From contig OZ244807.1 of the NCBI GenBank assembly GCA_965220185.1, forward strand, positions 1,364,001-1,428,000: a DNA stretch of 64,000 nt, written 5' to 3'. Position 1 is the first letter of the stretch. Each line of letters starts with the position of its first letter. This DNA comes from Azotimanducus sp965220185 (GTDB taxonomy: Bacteria; Pseudomonadota; Gammaproteobacteria; Pseudomonadales; Azotimanducaceae). This document shows, in pieces, positions 12,001-17,470 of this stretch. The notes under the pieces were generated by a model. That model was not told the DNA's origin. It ran no database searches and saw only the letters and a program-made list of their open reading frames with translations. A program made the translations under genes and the position numbers.

Positions 12001-12709
12001 CATCACCGACATGATGTGGAGCGAAACATCTTCGGCGCGTGCCGACGGGCTGGTCGCGGCGCGGACTGCTGTCAGCCGTCTGCGCCTTGGCCTTGAAGGG
12101 AGCTTGAAAGCGCAGCTAGAAGGCGGCATCAGCTTCGCGCCGAAGCTAGAGCTGGGCTTGCGACAGGACGGCGGAGACGCCGAGACCGGGCGCGGAATAT
12201 ACGCTGGCGCCGGGCTCGCGCTGGCCGACCCGAACTTAGGGATATCTTTCGATCTCGAAGGCCAGACGCTGATCTCGCATGATGATGAAACCTTCAGGGA
12301 ATGGGGAATGTCGGCATCGTTCACGTTCGATCCCCGGCCGGACTCCGAGCATGGCCTGTCGCTGTCGCTGCGGCAGGACCGGGGCGGCCCGTCCAGCGGC
12401 GGAATGCAGGCCGTGCTGTCGCCGAACGCATTGTCAACTGGCGACTTGGCGTCCGGCACATCCGGCGGCGCGGCTACCTGGGCGGTCGAGATGGGCTACG
12501 GCCTGCCGGCTTTCGACGAGCGCTATACGGCAACCCCGCGTCTGAGCTACGGGCTGTCCGCTGGCAACAGGGAGTACGGGTTGGGCTGGCGGCTCAATCC
12601 GGCGGAGGGCGTCCCGGATGTGACGCTTGGCGTGCTGGCCAGACGGCGCGAAAGCATGAGGGCGCCGCCGGAGCACGGCATCGAAATCGAAGTCAGCGCG
12701 CGCTGGTGA
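1..12709 (+). CDS. Giant Calx-beta repeat protein with C-terminal autotransporter-like beta-barrel (5' end outside window)
   Basis: The frame is open from the first bases of the window (reading RVTDEDGNTAATALS before the first GTG at 53), so the true start lies upstream and more than 4,230 residues are seen. Most of the protein is Calx-beta-type repeats. Their hallmarks are an 'E-G' strand, 'DEPNETVVVTL' and 'TITDDDA' endings; such domains are Ca2+-binding and adhesive in known families. From about residue 3,700 the repeats give way to a linker (ARFGRTVADQ, then VTDRLRALR). The last ~370 residues are rich in alternating beta strands and end in an aromatic residue (VSARW), as in autotransporter barrels. 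Inference: a surface-exposed or outer-membrane adhesin. The gene is much richer in GC than its neighbours, and internal blocks are nearly identical at DNA level. The product family is clear; the ligand and export route are not. Confidence 0.85.
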   Translation, partial: RVTDEDGNTAATALSVTVTDEVYGYLYLDARGDKVSVDPNTGLVRAEEGVSVRPSMLYGKRRFSNNSFTYDARRPDKAPSRLVVSRRLTGLGGAGAADDKDISSQSPDGAIANIGWKERDSYSRDTVTLVDDKVGEDVETFSIKYSMHVDNDDILIAIWTGSRNIISDTLKVEIIDNDTRGVTISPDTLSLEEADDPESADDKENIGTYTVVLDSQPAAGTVKVAIESGDTKAATASPSSLTFTTTTWNAPQTVTVTAVDDATDNTGDKRSVDITHKITTTGEGNDYTAVTADPVKVTVADDDAAPGAIALSVDTDSVDEGAGATTVTVTARITDATRFAEAKTVVVSIGGGTAVSGADYAAVADFDVTIPAEAAAGSASFTLTPTDDDVDEPDETIDVTGALTGATVTKATLSLTDDDTLGVTVTPTSKALTLAEADNGGTDAKENEGAYTVVLNSEPTADVTVAITNPPGSPVTLDKTSLTFTTATWDDPQTVTVTATDDNIDNAGDERAATLAHTVSGGGYGTAENFNVAVTVTDDDAAPTVSVGDAAAVAEGNDTSATTDMTFTVTLSAASGKAVTVPYTLSGTAAADDDYTDPAIKSVTIAAGQTTADIVIAVKGDTLDEPNETITVTLGSPVNATVSTTQGAGAGTGTITDDDATPVATLVLTPATIDESGATNASTVTARLSGATSAALTLTVSAGTGVTLSTNKALTIAAGATASTGTVTLTAVNNALDAADLEVTVSATASGGNGVADPDDVTLTVTDDDAAPTVSVGDAAAVAEGDDDDSADMTFTVTLSVASGKAVTVPYTLSGSATADVDYADPATKSVTIAAGDTTATITIPVTGDEVDEPNETVVVTLGAPTNATVDTAEGAGTGTGTITDDDATPTATLVLDPASITENGGVSTVTATLSGASSAAVTLTVAAAPVAPAVAGNFTLSTNRTLTIAAGATASTGAVTLTAVNNALDAADRTVTVSATAAGGNGVAAPASVTLTITDDDGAPTVSVGDAAAVAEGDDDDSADMTFTVTLSAASGRTVTVPYTLSGSATADADYADPATKSVTIAAGDTTATITIPVTGDEVDEPNETVVVTLGAPTNATVSSAEGAGTGTGTITDDDATPTATLVLDPASITENGGVSTVTATLSGASSAAVTLTVAAAPVAPAVAGDFTLSTNRTLTIAAGATASTGAVTLTAVNNALDAADRTVTVSATAAGGNGVAAPASQTLTITDDDGAPTVSVGDAAAVAEGDDDDSADMTFTVTLSAASGRTVTVPYTLSGSATADADYADPATKSVTIAAGDTTATITIPVTGDEVDEPNETVVVTLGAPTNATVSSAEGAGTGTGTITDDDATPTATLVLDPASITENGGVSTVTATLSGASSAAVTLTVAAAPVAPAVAGDFTLSTNRTLTIAAGATASTGAVTLTAVNNALDAADRTVTVSATAAGGNGVAAPASQTLTITDDDGAPTVSVGDAAAVAEGDDDDSADMTFTVTLSAASGRTVTVPYTLSGSATADADYADPATKSVTIAAGDTTATITIPVTGDEVDEPNETVVVTLGAPTNATVDTAEGAGTGTGTITDDDARGVTVAGAPLTLAEADDGTTDSVTENEGSYTVVLDSEPTATVTVAITNPDGSPVTLDKTSLTFTAATWDEPQTVTVTATDDSIDNAGDERTATLAHDVSGGGYGATEDFEVAVTVTDDDAAPTALTLTVDADTGTNGVQTSVAEGGGAKTARVTATLAGATTFATATTVTVAVGAAADSATEGTDYAAVADQTLTIAAGERSGQAEFTLTPTQDVLAEGAEAISLDGTAAGLTVTGATLSLTDDDAAPTGITLSVAPAAVGEGAGETEVTVTATVNGATRYPEAKTVRVTVGGGTATAGTDYAAVTPFDITLGAGAASAEGTFDLTPTQDTVAEGAETIDVSGAATGLTVTKATVSLTDDDTAPTLAIADASAAEGDALTFTVTRSGATGAAASVQWATAADAREGAVPAAAGADYTAVATARTLTIAAGDTTATFTVATTEDTVDEPNETFLVKLTGASGAAVTDDEAVGTITDDDDAPTGIALSVDPTSVAEDAAAAATVTVTAAVTGGTTYADATTVTVSVGDSADSAVSGTDYAAVPNFTITIPAGAASAEGTFSLDPTDDSLAEGAETLTVAGAAGTLAVTDAEVTLADDEGTPTATLALDPATIDESGATNVSTVTASLSAASGAALTLTVSAGAGVTASTNKTLTIAAGQTASTGAVTLTAIDNDVDAADLEVTVSATAAGGNGVAAPASVTLTIADDDARGVTVAGAPLTLAEADDGTTDSVTENEGSYTVVLDSEPTATVTVAITNPDGSPVTLDKTSLTFTAATWDEPQTVTVTATDDSIDNAGDERTATLAHDVSGGGYGATEDFEVAVTVTDDDAAPTALTLTVDADTGTNGVQTSVAEGGGAKTARVTATLAGATTFATATTVTVAVGAAADSATEGTDYAAVADQTLTIAAGERSGQAEFTLTPTQDVLAEGAEAISLDGTAAGLTVTGATLSLTDDDAAPTGITLSVAPAAVGEGAGETEVTVTATVNGATRYPEAKTVRVTVGGGTATAGADYTAVTPFDITIAAGAASGEADFDLTPTQDTVAEGAETIDVSGAATGLTVTKATLSLTDDDTAPSLAIADASAAEGDAVTFTVTRSGATGAAATVQWATAADAREGATPAAAGADYTAVTTARTLSFAIGDTTATFTVATTEDTVDEPDETFLVKLTGASGAAVTDDEAVGTITDDDAAPTGIALSVDPTSVAEDAAAAATVTVTATVAGGTTYAAATTVAVTVGDSADSAVSGTDYAAVSDVTITIPAGVASATGTFSLDPTDDSLAEGAETLTVSGAAGTLAVTDAEVTIADDDGAPTATLALTPATIDESGTTNVSTVTASLSSASSAALTLTVSAGAGVTLSSNKVLTIAAGQTASAGTVTLTAIDNDVDAADLAVTVSAAASGGNGVANPASVTLTITDDDTRGVTVSPNSLTLAEVDDGTTENAKENEGSYTVVLTSEPTADVTVALTAQTNSPVTLDKTSLTFTAATWDDPQTVTVTAVDDDIDNANDRRSARIVHAVSGGGYGASENFTVSVTVTDDDAAPKPTATLALDPATIDESGATNVSTVTASLSAASSEALTLTVSAGAGVTVSDNKVLTIAAGQAASTGTVTLTAIDNDVDAADLEVTVSATASGGNGVANPANVTLTITDDDEAAITLMPSSIEIPMGRQRAYQVRLSSEPSTTVKVAIEESVDGYVTCAPQELEFTSSDWMEPQTVMVAANGDSSGDFVAQAQDDEDGMDLLGLLHTASGNEYEGVKAEMSVQVLRTESVMPGSLTISVDDAEGPEGDWLEFRVHLSQPSPGGVRVKYRTTSGEAWGLRVPRDDGVNWDERDYDTVDGVLRFDVGEQEKIVRVWARADDGHYDPGETFFFDIYDPVGATLANPNNEYPLPLAPEVMGRVGINSADGKLVWASSRMSRAIGTITGEMPDPLEVSISVNNDVVTEGDDYTIIRVSAVAPYGARRSIRIPLTCGGGSAEADDFDCPTGLTIHHGEAYGQAGFEIRQDDDTDDETFTIAIGEPEATGDNGTFVHGAVASVELTVLDDDSGSVGNDPYDGLTVSIADASAQEGTEDLWFEVTLNRPAPGPVTVRANSWSGTARSPNDYQHLSREIRFEEGERMYRLPVWVHDDDIDEGSETMTVKLENPKPANVVIARAVATGTINNSDPIPGAWLARFGRTVADQAIDSVTDRLRALRTPGFEGNLSFPGRSGHGAEEPSSDAENEPSMAGAPSAAHAVAGHERTGLAAGASGAGEEMSSQMALLRQLGTGSFIHTLEADSAGGTLAWWGKGSQSQFSGRDGRLSLGGDVLTLTLGADYGRGPWIAGVGLLHSIGSGEWSGAGGGELEVSLTSVAPYAAWTLGERLQLWSTTGLGLGSLGVVLDKDDNKVDRIDTDMDWRMAAAGARGDLLARMGADDLAVAVITDMMWSETSSARADGLVAARTAVSRLRLGLEGSLKAQLEGGISFAPKLELGLRQDGGDAETGRGIYAGAGLALADPNLGISFDLEGQTLISHDDETFREWGMSASFTFDPRPDSEHGLSLSLRQDRGGPSSGGMQAVLSPNALSTGDLASGTSGGAATWAVEMGYGLPAFDERYTATPRLSYGLSAGNREYGLGWRLNPAEGVPDVTLGVLARRRESMRAPPEHGIEIEVSARW
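2309..4761 (+). repeat. Tandem 699-bp coding repeats (three full units and one partial)
   Basis: Units begin near 2309, 3008, 3707 and 4406 with an exact 699-base (233-residue) period. Units 2 and 3 are almost identical over their whole length, and the last copy is partial. Each unit encodes two Calx-beta domains, one with VGDAAAVAEGDDDDSADM and the next with VLDPASITENGG. Near identity at synonymous sites points to recent amplification or gene conversion, so unit number probably varies between strains. Confidence 0.9.
4762..8700 (+). repeat. Large 2121-bp direct duplication inside the Calx-beta gene
   Basis: The block starting at 4762 (ARGVTVAGAPLTLAEADDG) recurs at 6883, exactly 2121 bases later. 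It is nearly identical through about 5650/7771, then similar but diverged through the rest of the unit (5651-6882 against 7772-8700). Each copy carries six or seven Calx-beta-type domains. It is a higher-order duplication distinct from the 699-bp array before it. Confidence 0.85.
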
Positions 12710-12847
12710 AGATGCGCGGGCGCCCGCCGCAATCCATCAATCGACTCGCATTGCCAATTGCTCACCGGCATTCGAGCAAGCCTCTGAAAGACGCTTGTCG
12801 AGCGTTGCAAGTGGCAGTCCGCGCCGCATGGAGAGTTCCAAATACAT

Positions 12848-12869
12848 GGCATAGTGTGAACACGCCCTA
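12848..12869. repeat. Dispersed 22-bp repeat, copy 1 (probable element end)
   Basis: A 22-base sequence (ggcatagtgtgaac, then acgcccta) occurs here and again at 44308-44329. Here it runs into CTAG at 12867-12870, where the next inverted-repeat element begins. It looks like the terminal sequence of a mobile element of which only the end remains. Confidence 0.55.
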
Positions 12870-12934
12870 GACATTATGTATTGACCTTGCCTTCCGCCGC
12901 AGGCCGGTAGGCAAGGTCAATACATAATGTCTAG
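12867..12934. repeat. 68-bp perfect hairpin element bounded by CTAG
   Basis: Two perfectly complementary 26-base arms (ctagacattatgtattgac and onward) flank a 16-base loop. The element begins and ends with CTAG. Its right CTAG (12931-12934) is also the left end of the 182-bp element that follows. It could act as a strong bidirectional transcription barrier between the giant gene and cysNC, but the missing T-run makes a simple intrinsic terminator less likely. No second copy was seen in the window. Confidence 0.75.
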
Positions 12935-13112
12935 GAGTCTGCGCCGTAGGAATTCAGGGCTGCAAATCCGCTTCCGCCCGCCCCTTTGAACATTTGACCT
13001 TGTTCGATTCGATTTCGTCAAATATAGCCCGGCATTATCCTCAATCGACCGTCCGAAGGGACGGCGGAATCGAATTTTCGCTTTCCTGAATTTCTACGGC
13101 GCAGACTCCTAG
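12931..13112. mobile_element. 182-bp MITE-like element, copy 1
   Basis: The ends are inverted repeats of about 22 bases (CTAGGAGTCTGCGCCGTAG at left; CTACGGCGCAGACTCCTAG at right). The interior has no coding potential. A second copy of the same 182-base length lies at 23149-23330, and a solo end at 17298-17319. The right-end CTAG at 13109-13112 contains the stop codon of cysNC, which reads leftward into the element. It is too short to encode a transposase, so a non-autonomous element mobilised in trans is inferred. Confidence 0.8.
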
Positions 13113-14980
13113 TCCAGATAGTCAAGGATCTCCTGAACGCAGGATTCGATCGAGTGAACACCCGCTCGCAGGTGAATTTCAGGCTCGTCGGGCGCCTCGT
13201 AGTCGCTGCCGACGCCCGTGAAGTTCGGCAATTCGCCGCGCCGTGCCTTGGCATACAAACCTTTGGTATCGCGGCGCTCTGCTTCCTCAAGCGGCGTATC
13301 GACAAAGATCTCGACGAACTCACCCTCGTCCATGAGCCGCCTCGCCATGTCGCGCTCCGCCTTGAAAGGTGAAATAAACGCCGTCAGCACGACGATGCCC
13401 GCATCGACCATGAGCTTCGCGACTTCGGCAACGCGGCGAATGTTCTCAATGCGGTCATCGTCCGAGAAACCAAGGTCTTGGTTGAGTCCATGGCGGATGT
13501 TGTCGCCATCGAGGATGTAGGTGCGGACGCCACGCTCGTGCAAGCGCTGCTCCAAGGCATCGGCAATCGAGGACTTGCCCGCGCCGCTCAGTCCCGTGAA
13601 CCACAGCACGCGCGCCTTGTGCCCATTGAGCGACTCGCGCGCCGCCTTGTCGATAGCGAGCTTTTGTCGGTGGATGTTCTTGGCACGGCGTAAGGCGAAG
13701 TTGATCATGCCTGCGGCCACTGTCCGGTTGCTGAACCGATCGATCAACACGAACGAGCCGAGTGCGCGGTTGGTGGCGTAGGGTTCGAAGGCAACGCCTC
13801 GATCAAGGCTCAAGGTCGCCTCGGCGATGTCGTTGAGCGCGAGATTGCCGGTCGAGAGATGCTCGAGCGTATTGACGTTGTATTTGTATTTGATATTCGT
13901 CATGGTGGCGTTGACGCGCGTTGTGCCGGTCTTGAGCCAATAGGCGCGGCCATGATGGCCGGGTTCTTGATCCATCCACACCAGGCTCACTTCGAATTGG
14001 TCGGCGACCTCGGCCGGATTATTGGCTGCGACAATCAAGTCGCCGCGCGAGCAATCGACTTCGCGGTCGAGGCAGAGCGTGACTGCTTGATCGGTCGCTG
14101 CGGATGTAAGCCGATTGGTATAGAGCACGATGTCGTCTACGCTCGCAACTTCGCCGCTCGGCAGAATGCGAACCTCATCGCCGAGTTTGATCTCACCTGA
14201 AACGACCGTGCCGGAAAAGCCGCGAAACGTGCGATCTGGTCGATTCACCCATTGCACCGGCATGCGAAAGCTCTGTTCGCGCACGGCGTCATGCGCCTTG
14301 ACGGTTTCGAGGAATCCGATCAGCGTCGGCCCTGAATACCAAGGAGTTCTCGCGGAGCGCGTCACGACATTGTCGCCGTCAAGGGCGGATACCGGCATGG
14401 CGGTGATGTGCTCGAAAGAGAGCTTTCGCGCAAAGTCCCGATAGGTTTCAACAATCGACTCGAACACAGCCTGGTCGAAGCCCACAAGATCCATTTTGTT
14501 GACCGCCAAGGCGACATGGCGGATGCCAAGCAGCGAACAGATGAACGAATGGCGCCGAGTTTGCGTGAGCACGCCGTTTTGCGCATCGACGAGGATGACC
14601 GCGACATCGGCGGTTGAAGCGCCGGTCGACATGTTGCGCGTGTACTGCTCGTGACCGGGCGTGTCGGCGACGATGAATTTGCGGTGGTCGGTGGCGAAGA
14701 AGCGATAGGCGACATCAATGGTGATGCCTTGTTCTCGTTCGGCGGCGAGTCCATCGACCAGCAATGCGAAGTCAATATCGCCGCCTTGCGTGCCATGATG
14801 GCGCGATTCGTTCTTCAGCGCCGCCACTTGGTCCTCGAAGATGAGCTGTGCTTCGTAGAGCATGCGTCCGATGAGGGTCGATTTGCCGTCATCGACCGAG
14901 CCGCAGGTGATGAAGCGCAAGAGGTCGAGCTTGGATTGGGCTTCAAGGTAGTGATCGATGTTGGTGATCAGGTCGTTCAT
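13109..14980 (-). CDS. cysNC: Bifunctional sulfate adenylyltransferase subunit 1 / adenylylsulfate kinase (CysN-CysC fusion)
   Basis: The predicted protein has 623 residues. The N-terminal ~430 residues are an EF-Tu-like GTPase with P-loop SVDDGKST, switch motif DTPGHEQYTRNM and NKMDLV; this is CysN, which drives ATP + sulfate to APS with CysD. The C-terminal ~190 residues are APS kinase (GLSGAGKSS, DGDNIRHGLN), which makes PAPS. The frame stays open 97 residues further upstream, but that part overlaps the DUF2061 gene and has biased composition. The ATG at 14980, overlapping the upstream stop as ATGA, is the right start. The TAG stop lies inside the end of the adjacent MITE. It forms an operon with DUF2061 and cysD. 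Confidence 0.96.
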   Translation of the reverse strand: MNDLITNIDHYLEAQSKLDLLRFITCGSVDDGKSTLIGRMLYEAQLIFEDQVAALKNESRHHGTQGGDIDFALLVDGLAAEREQGITIDVAYRFFATDHRKFIVADTPGHEQYTRNMSTGASTADVAVILVDAQNGVLTQTRRHSFICSLLGIRHVALAVNKMDLVGFDQAVFESIVETYRDFARKLSFEHITAMPVSALDGDNVVTRSARTPWYSGPTLIGFLETVKAHDAVREQSFRMPVQWVNRPDRTFRGFSGTVVSGEIKLGDEVRILPSGEVASVDDIVLYTNRLTSAATDQAVTLCLDREVDCSRGDLIVAANNPAEVADQFEVSLVWMDQEPGHHGRAYWLKTGTTRVNATMTNIKYKYNVNTLEHLSTGNLALNDIAEATLSLDRGVAFEPYATNRALGSFVLIDRFSNRTVAAGMINFALRRAKNIHRQKLAIDKAARESLNGHKARVLWFTGLSGAGKSSIADALEQRLHERGVRTYILDGDNIRHGLNQDLGFSDDDRIENIRRVAEVAKLMVDAGIVVLTAFISPFKAERDMARRLMDEGEFVEIFVDTPLEEAERRDTKGLYAKARRGELPNFTGVGSDYEAPDEPEIHLRAGVHSIESCVQEILDYLD

Positions 14981-15228
14981 GTTGCTTGCCCCTTGACCAT
15001 CTGCCGGATGGTGCCTCGCGGCACAAGCTGCCACGCGCGTTCGTGCAGGTAGTAGATGATGAATTTGCTGGCGAATTCGATGCCGCTGATGACAACGGCG
15101 ACCATCACTTCGCCAGTCACGAAGTAGGCGATGATGCCAGTTGTGATGGTGGCGACGACGCGCCACGAGAGCGCCTTCAAGAGGCTGCGCAGATGCGATT
15201 CGCGGTAGGGCTTTGGTTCGGCGTCCAT
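14977..15228 (-). CDS. DUF2061 small membrane protein between cysD and cysNC
   Basis: An 83-residue protein with two predicted membrane segments (about residues 22-40 and 42-60) and the family pattern SLLKALSWRVVATITTGIIA. DUF2061 proteins are small inner-membrane proteins of unknown function that sit in sulfate-assimilation operons of several proteobacteria. Its ATG overlaps the cysD stop by one base (TAATG) and its stop overlaps the cysNC start by four. Co-translation with sulfate activation genes is therefore likely. A role in sulfate or sulfite handling is inference from position only. Confidence 0.85.
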   Translation of the reverse strand: MDAEPKPYRESHLRSLLKALSWRVVATITTGIIAYFVTGEVMVAVVISGIEFASKFIIYYLHERAWQLVPRGTIRQMVKGQAT

Positions 15229-16712
15229 TAAAAATACCCTTCTTGCTTTTTCTTCTCCATGGAGCCAGCACTGTCGGTGTCGATGGCGCGACCTTGGCGC
15301 TCGCTTGTTCGCGCTTCGAGGAGTTCCAAGAGAATTTTCGGCAGCGTGTCGGCGTCCGACTCGAAAGCGCCGGTGAGGGGATAGCAGCCGAGCGTTCTGA
15401 AGCGCACTTTTTTTGTGTGGATCTGCTCGCCGGGGAACAGCTTCAAGCGCTCATCGTCCACGAGCATGAGCATGCCATCCCTTTCGATAACTGGCCGCTC
15501 CGCTGCGAAGTAGAGCGGTACGATGGGGATGTCCTCGCGGTAGATGTACTGCCAGATATCGAGTTCGGTCCAGTTCGAGAGTGGGAACACGCGGATGCTC
15601 TCGCCAGGTGCTTTTCGTCCGTTGTAGAGGTTCCACAGTTCCGGGCGCTGGTTCTTTGGGTCCCATCGATGCGCACTGTTGCGAAACGAAAACACGCGCT
15701 CCTTGGCGCGGCTTTTCTCTTCGTCGCGCCTCGCGCCGCCAAACGCCGCGTCGAATCCATGTTCATTGAGCGCTTGAATGAGTCCTTGGGTCTTCATCAC
15801 ATCGGTGTGCAGGGCGCTGCCGTGATCAAAGGGGTTCATATTCTTCTCAACGCCGTCAGGATTGATATGGACGATCAGCTCCATGCCCGTGGCTTTGGCG
15901 ATGCGCGCTCGGAACTCGTACATGGCTTGGAATTTCCAGCGTGTGTCCACATGCAGCAGCGGGAAGGGCGGGCGGCTCGGATAGAAGGCTTTTTCGGCGA
16001 GCCGCAGCATGACCGACGAGTCCTTCCCCACTGAATACAGCATGACGGGCTTTTCGGATTCCGCCATGACTTCGCGAATGATATGGATGCTCTCGGCTTC
16101 GAGGCGGTCGAGATGAGTCATGTCGTCGCCCGCGAGCAGGGAAGGATGTTCGTTCGGCGGACTGATGCGTATTGGCGGGGAGGGGTAGGCGGTGAGGGCG
16201 AGACATGCCGTGGTACCGGAGTCGAGGGGTAGATCGTGCGTCTTGTGGATGCTGAGAAGGTCCCGTGCGAGCGCAGTGACCGAGCCGTGCGGCCAAATGA
16301 GCAAGGGTTTTTCGTAGCCACGGGCGAGGGCATTCAGGAAATCAGTCAGCGCTTGCGTGTCCGGGGGCTCTTGGCACCACAGCCATTTGCGTCCCGACCG
16401 ACCGTCGTTGGCCATGAGCAGGTAGCCGCGGGCGCTTTCACGGGCTTGGATGACAAGCGACGGCCATCGCTTCTTGCGGGCATCGGCTTCGAGCTGGTCG
16501 CGAACAAGCGTGTTGAGTTCACGACCATTTTCGTCCGTGACTTCGCCCGGCGTCAGGCAAGCAGGCAGGAATTCAGCAAGCGCGCGCTCAAGCGTGCGTG
16601 GTGAAACTTGAGCGCTGATTGATTGTTGCAGGGACTGCGTGTCCCAGCAAAGCACCTGTCCTTGTTCGTCCTCGCGGTTGGCGAAGACGTTGTCGGGCAA
16701 TGTGTAGGGCAT
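15228..16712 (-). CDS. cysD: Sulfate adenylyltransferase subunit 2 (CysD) with a 197-residue N-terminal extension
   Basis: Residues 198-494 are a standard CysD of the usual ~300-residue length. It starts MTHLDRLEAESIHIIREV and has the PP-loop-like LYSVGKDSSVMLRLAEKAF and C-terminal GRAIDTDSAGSMEKKKQEGYF features. It binds ATP and, with CysN, forms APS from sulfate. The frame is open for a further 197 residues upstream, and this part looks coding: ordered composition, helical stretches such as SPRTLERALAEFL and LTDFLNALARGYEKPLLIW. No family was recognised. The ATG at 16121 has only a poor ribosome site and the ATG at 16712 is also weak. The promoter region lies beyond 16712, so the long form is preferred, with a separate overlapping upstream gene or relic as alternatives. 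Confidence 0.88.
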   Translation of the reverse strand: MPYTLPDNVFANREDEQGQVLCWDTQSLQQSISAQVSPRTLERALAEFLPACLTPGEVTDENGRELNTLVRDQLEADARKKRWPSLVIQARESARGYLLMANDGRSGRKWLWCQEPPDTQALTDFLNALARGYEKPLLIWPHGSVTALARDLLSIHKTHDLPLDSGTTACLALTAYPSPPIRISPPNEHPSLLAGDDMTHLDRLEAESIHIIREVMAESEKPVMLYSVGKDSSVMLRLAEKAFYPSRPPFPLLHVDTRWKFQAMYEFRARIAKATGMELIVHINPDGVEKNMNPFDHGSALHTDVMKTQGLIQALNEHGFDAAFGGARRDEEKSRAKERVFSFRNSAHRWDPKNQRPELWNLYNGRKAPGESIRVFPLSNWTELDIWQYIYREDIPIVPLYFAAERPVIERDGMLMLVDDERLKLFPGEQIHTKKVRFRTLGCYPLTGAFESDADTLPKILLELLEARTSERQGRAIDTDSAGSMEKKKQEGYF

Positions 16713-16750
16713 GGTTGAGGAAAATTCTTGGTTTGTCGCGGTTTGTCAAA

Positions 16751-16779
16751 TATAGCAAATGAATGGCGATATTGCTATA
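16751..16779. promoter_or_regulatory. Palindromic operator candidate upstream of cysD
   Basis: Perfect 8-base inverted arms TATAGCAA and TTGCTATA are separated by 13 bases, 39-67 bases upstream of the long cysD start in an AT-rich stretch. Spacing and symmetry suit a LysR-type regulator such as CysB, but no regulator gene is nearby. The assignment is inference. Confidence 0.4.
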
Positions 16780-16828
16780 AATGAAAATGAAGCTGTTGAA
16801 TGCGTCAATTTTCCTATCATTTATTATT

Positions 16829-16857
16829 TTGAATAACATTATGTTGCGAAGCATAAT
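16829..16857 (+). promoter_or_regulatory. Sigma-70-like promoter for the ATPase fragment, probably leaderless
   Basis: The sequence TTGAAT, a 17-base spacer and CATAAT match a housekeeping promoter well. The -10 ends six bases before the ATG at 16864, so transcription would start at or next to the start codon. No ribosome-binding site precedes that ATG, which is consistent with a leaderless message. Confidence 0.5.
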
Positions 16858-16863
16858 TCATCG

Positions 16864-17172
16864 ATGGAATTTATCAATCGTCAGCAAGAACTTCATCGCC
16901 TGAACGCGGCGCTGCGGGATGCGCATCAAAGCAAAGCGGCTTTGGCTGTGCTCTGGGGTCGCAGGCGGGTCGGCAAGTCGCGCCTGCTGACCGAATGGTG
17001 CCGACAGGTGAATGGCCTCTACACGGTCGCAGAGCAATCCGCCGCCGAAATTCAAAGAGCCTATCTGGCGACAGCCATCGCGACACGCGCCTTGCGATTT
17101 GGCGGCGCGTTCAGTCGATGGCGGGAGACTCTTGGTCGGCGAAGCCAAATTGTCGGAGCACTAGGAATCTAA
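16864..17172 (+). pseudogene. Truncated AAA-type ATPase (archaeal ATPase/DUF234-like), N-terminal fragment
   Basis: The first ~79 residues match the start of ATP-binding proteins of the archaeal-type ATPase/DUF234 family: FINRQQELHRLN, then Walker A GRRRVGKSRLL, then GLYTVAEQSA. Family members are usually 400-480 residues. Here the frame runs into the 160-bp direct repeat at 17109 and stops at 17172, so Walker B and the rest are lost. The break coincides with the left boundary of the accessory island and suggests that insertion or recombination destroyed the gene. Confidence 0.75.
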
Positions 17173-17268
17173 GCGTCAAAGACGTAAGCCATCTCCCCGA
17201 AGTGGCTGGCAAAGAAATTGTCAGGGTGCTGTTCGTGCCTGAGAATGAGACCGGAAGCAGCGAATGCG
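17109..17268 (+). repeat. 160-bp direct repeat, left copy (island boundary)
   Basis: This 160-base segment recurs in the same orientation at 23458-23617 with one mismatch seen (gggtgct against gggcgct). Weaker similarity continues about 20 bases further. On the minus strand both copies encode the same C-terminal peptide, ending HFGEMAYVFDA and a stop. The two copies bracket 6.2 kb of restriction, transposon and toxin genes. Each also contains cggagcactag, an end motif of the CTAG repeat family. Confidence 0.85.
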
Positions 17269-17297
17269 AAGGTGTGCATGTCGTGGACGCAGGTATA

Positions 17298-17319
17298 TTC
17301 CTACGGCGCAGACTCCTAG
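17298..17319. repeat. Solo end of the 182-bp MITE family
   Basis: Bases ttcctacggcgcagactcct followed by ag match the right terminal inverted repeat of the two full elements (12931-13112 and 23149-23330). No left end or interior is present, so this is a remnant. It lies just inside the left direct repeat. The rest of 17173-17470 shows only a small hairpin (agcacc, ttatt-like loop, ggtgct near 17322-17338) and the upstream region of the methyltransferase. Confidence 0.75.
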
Positions 17320-17470
17320 TACAGCACCTATTTGGTGCTCTACCGCAGAAGCGACCAACAAGTAGGCATTGCATGACGAGATAAAGACAGGACGTAGGCT
17401 CGACGGTGTAAATTGACGAGTATGGCGGCTAGTTCGATGGCGGGTAGATGCAGTACGAGAGGTTGACGGC

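Noticed and set aside
14981..15271. 97-residue N-terminal extension of CysNC
   Set aside because: It overlaps the whole DUF2061 gene in another frame, is rich in His/Arg, and CysN homology starts exactly at the ATG at 14980.
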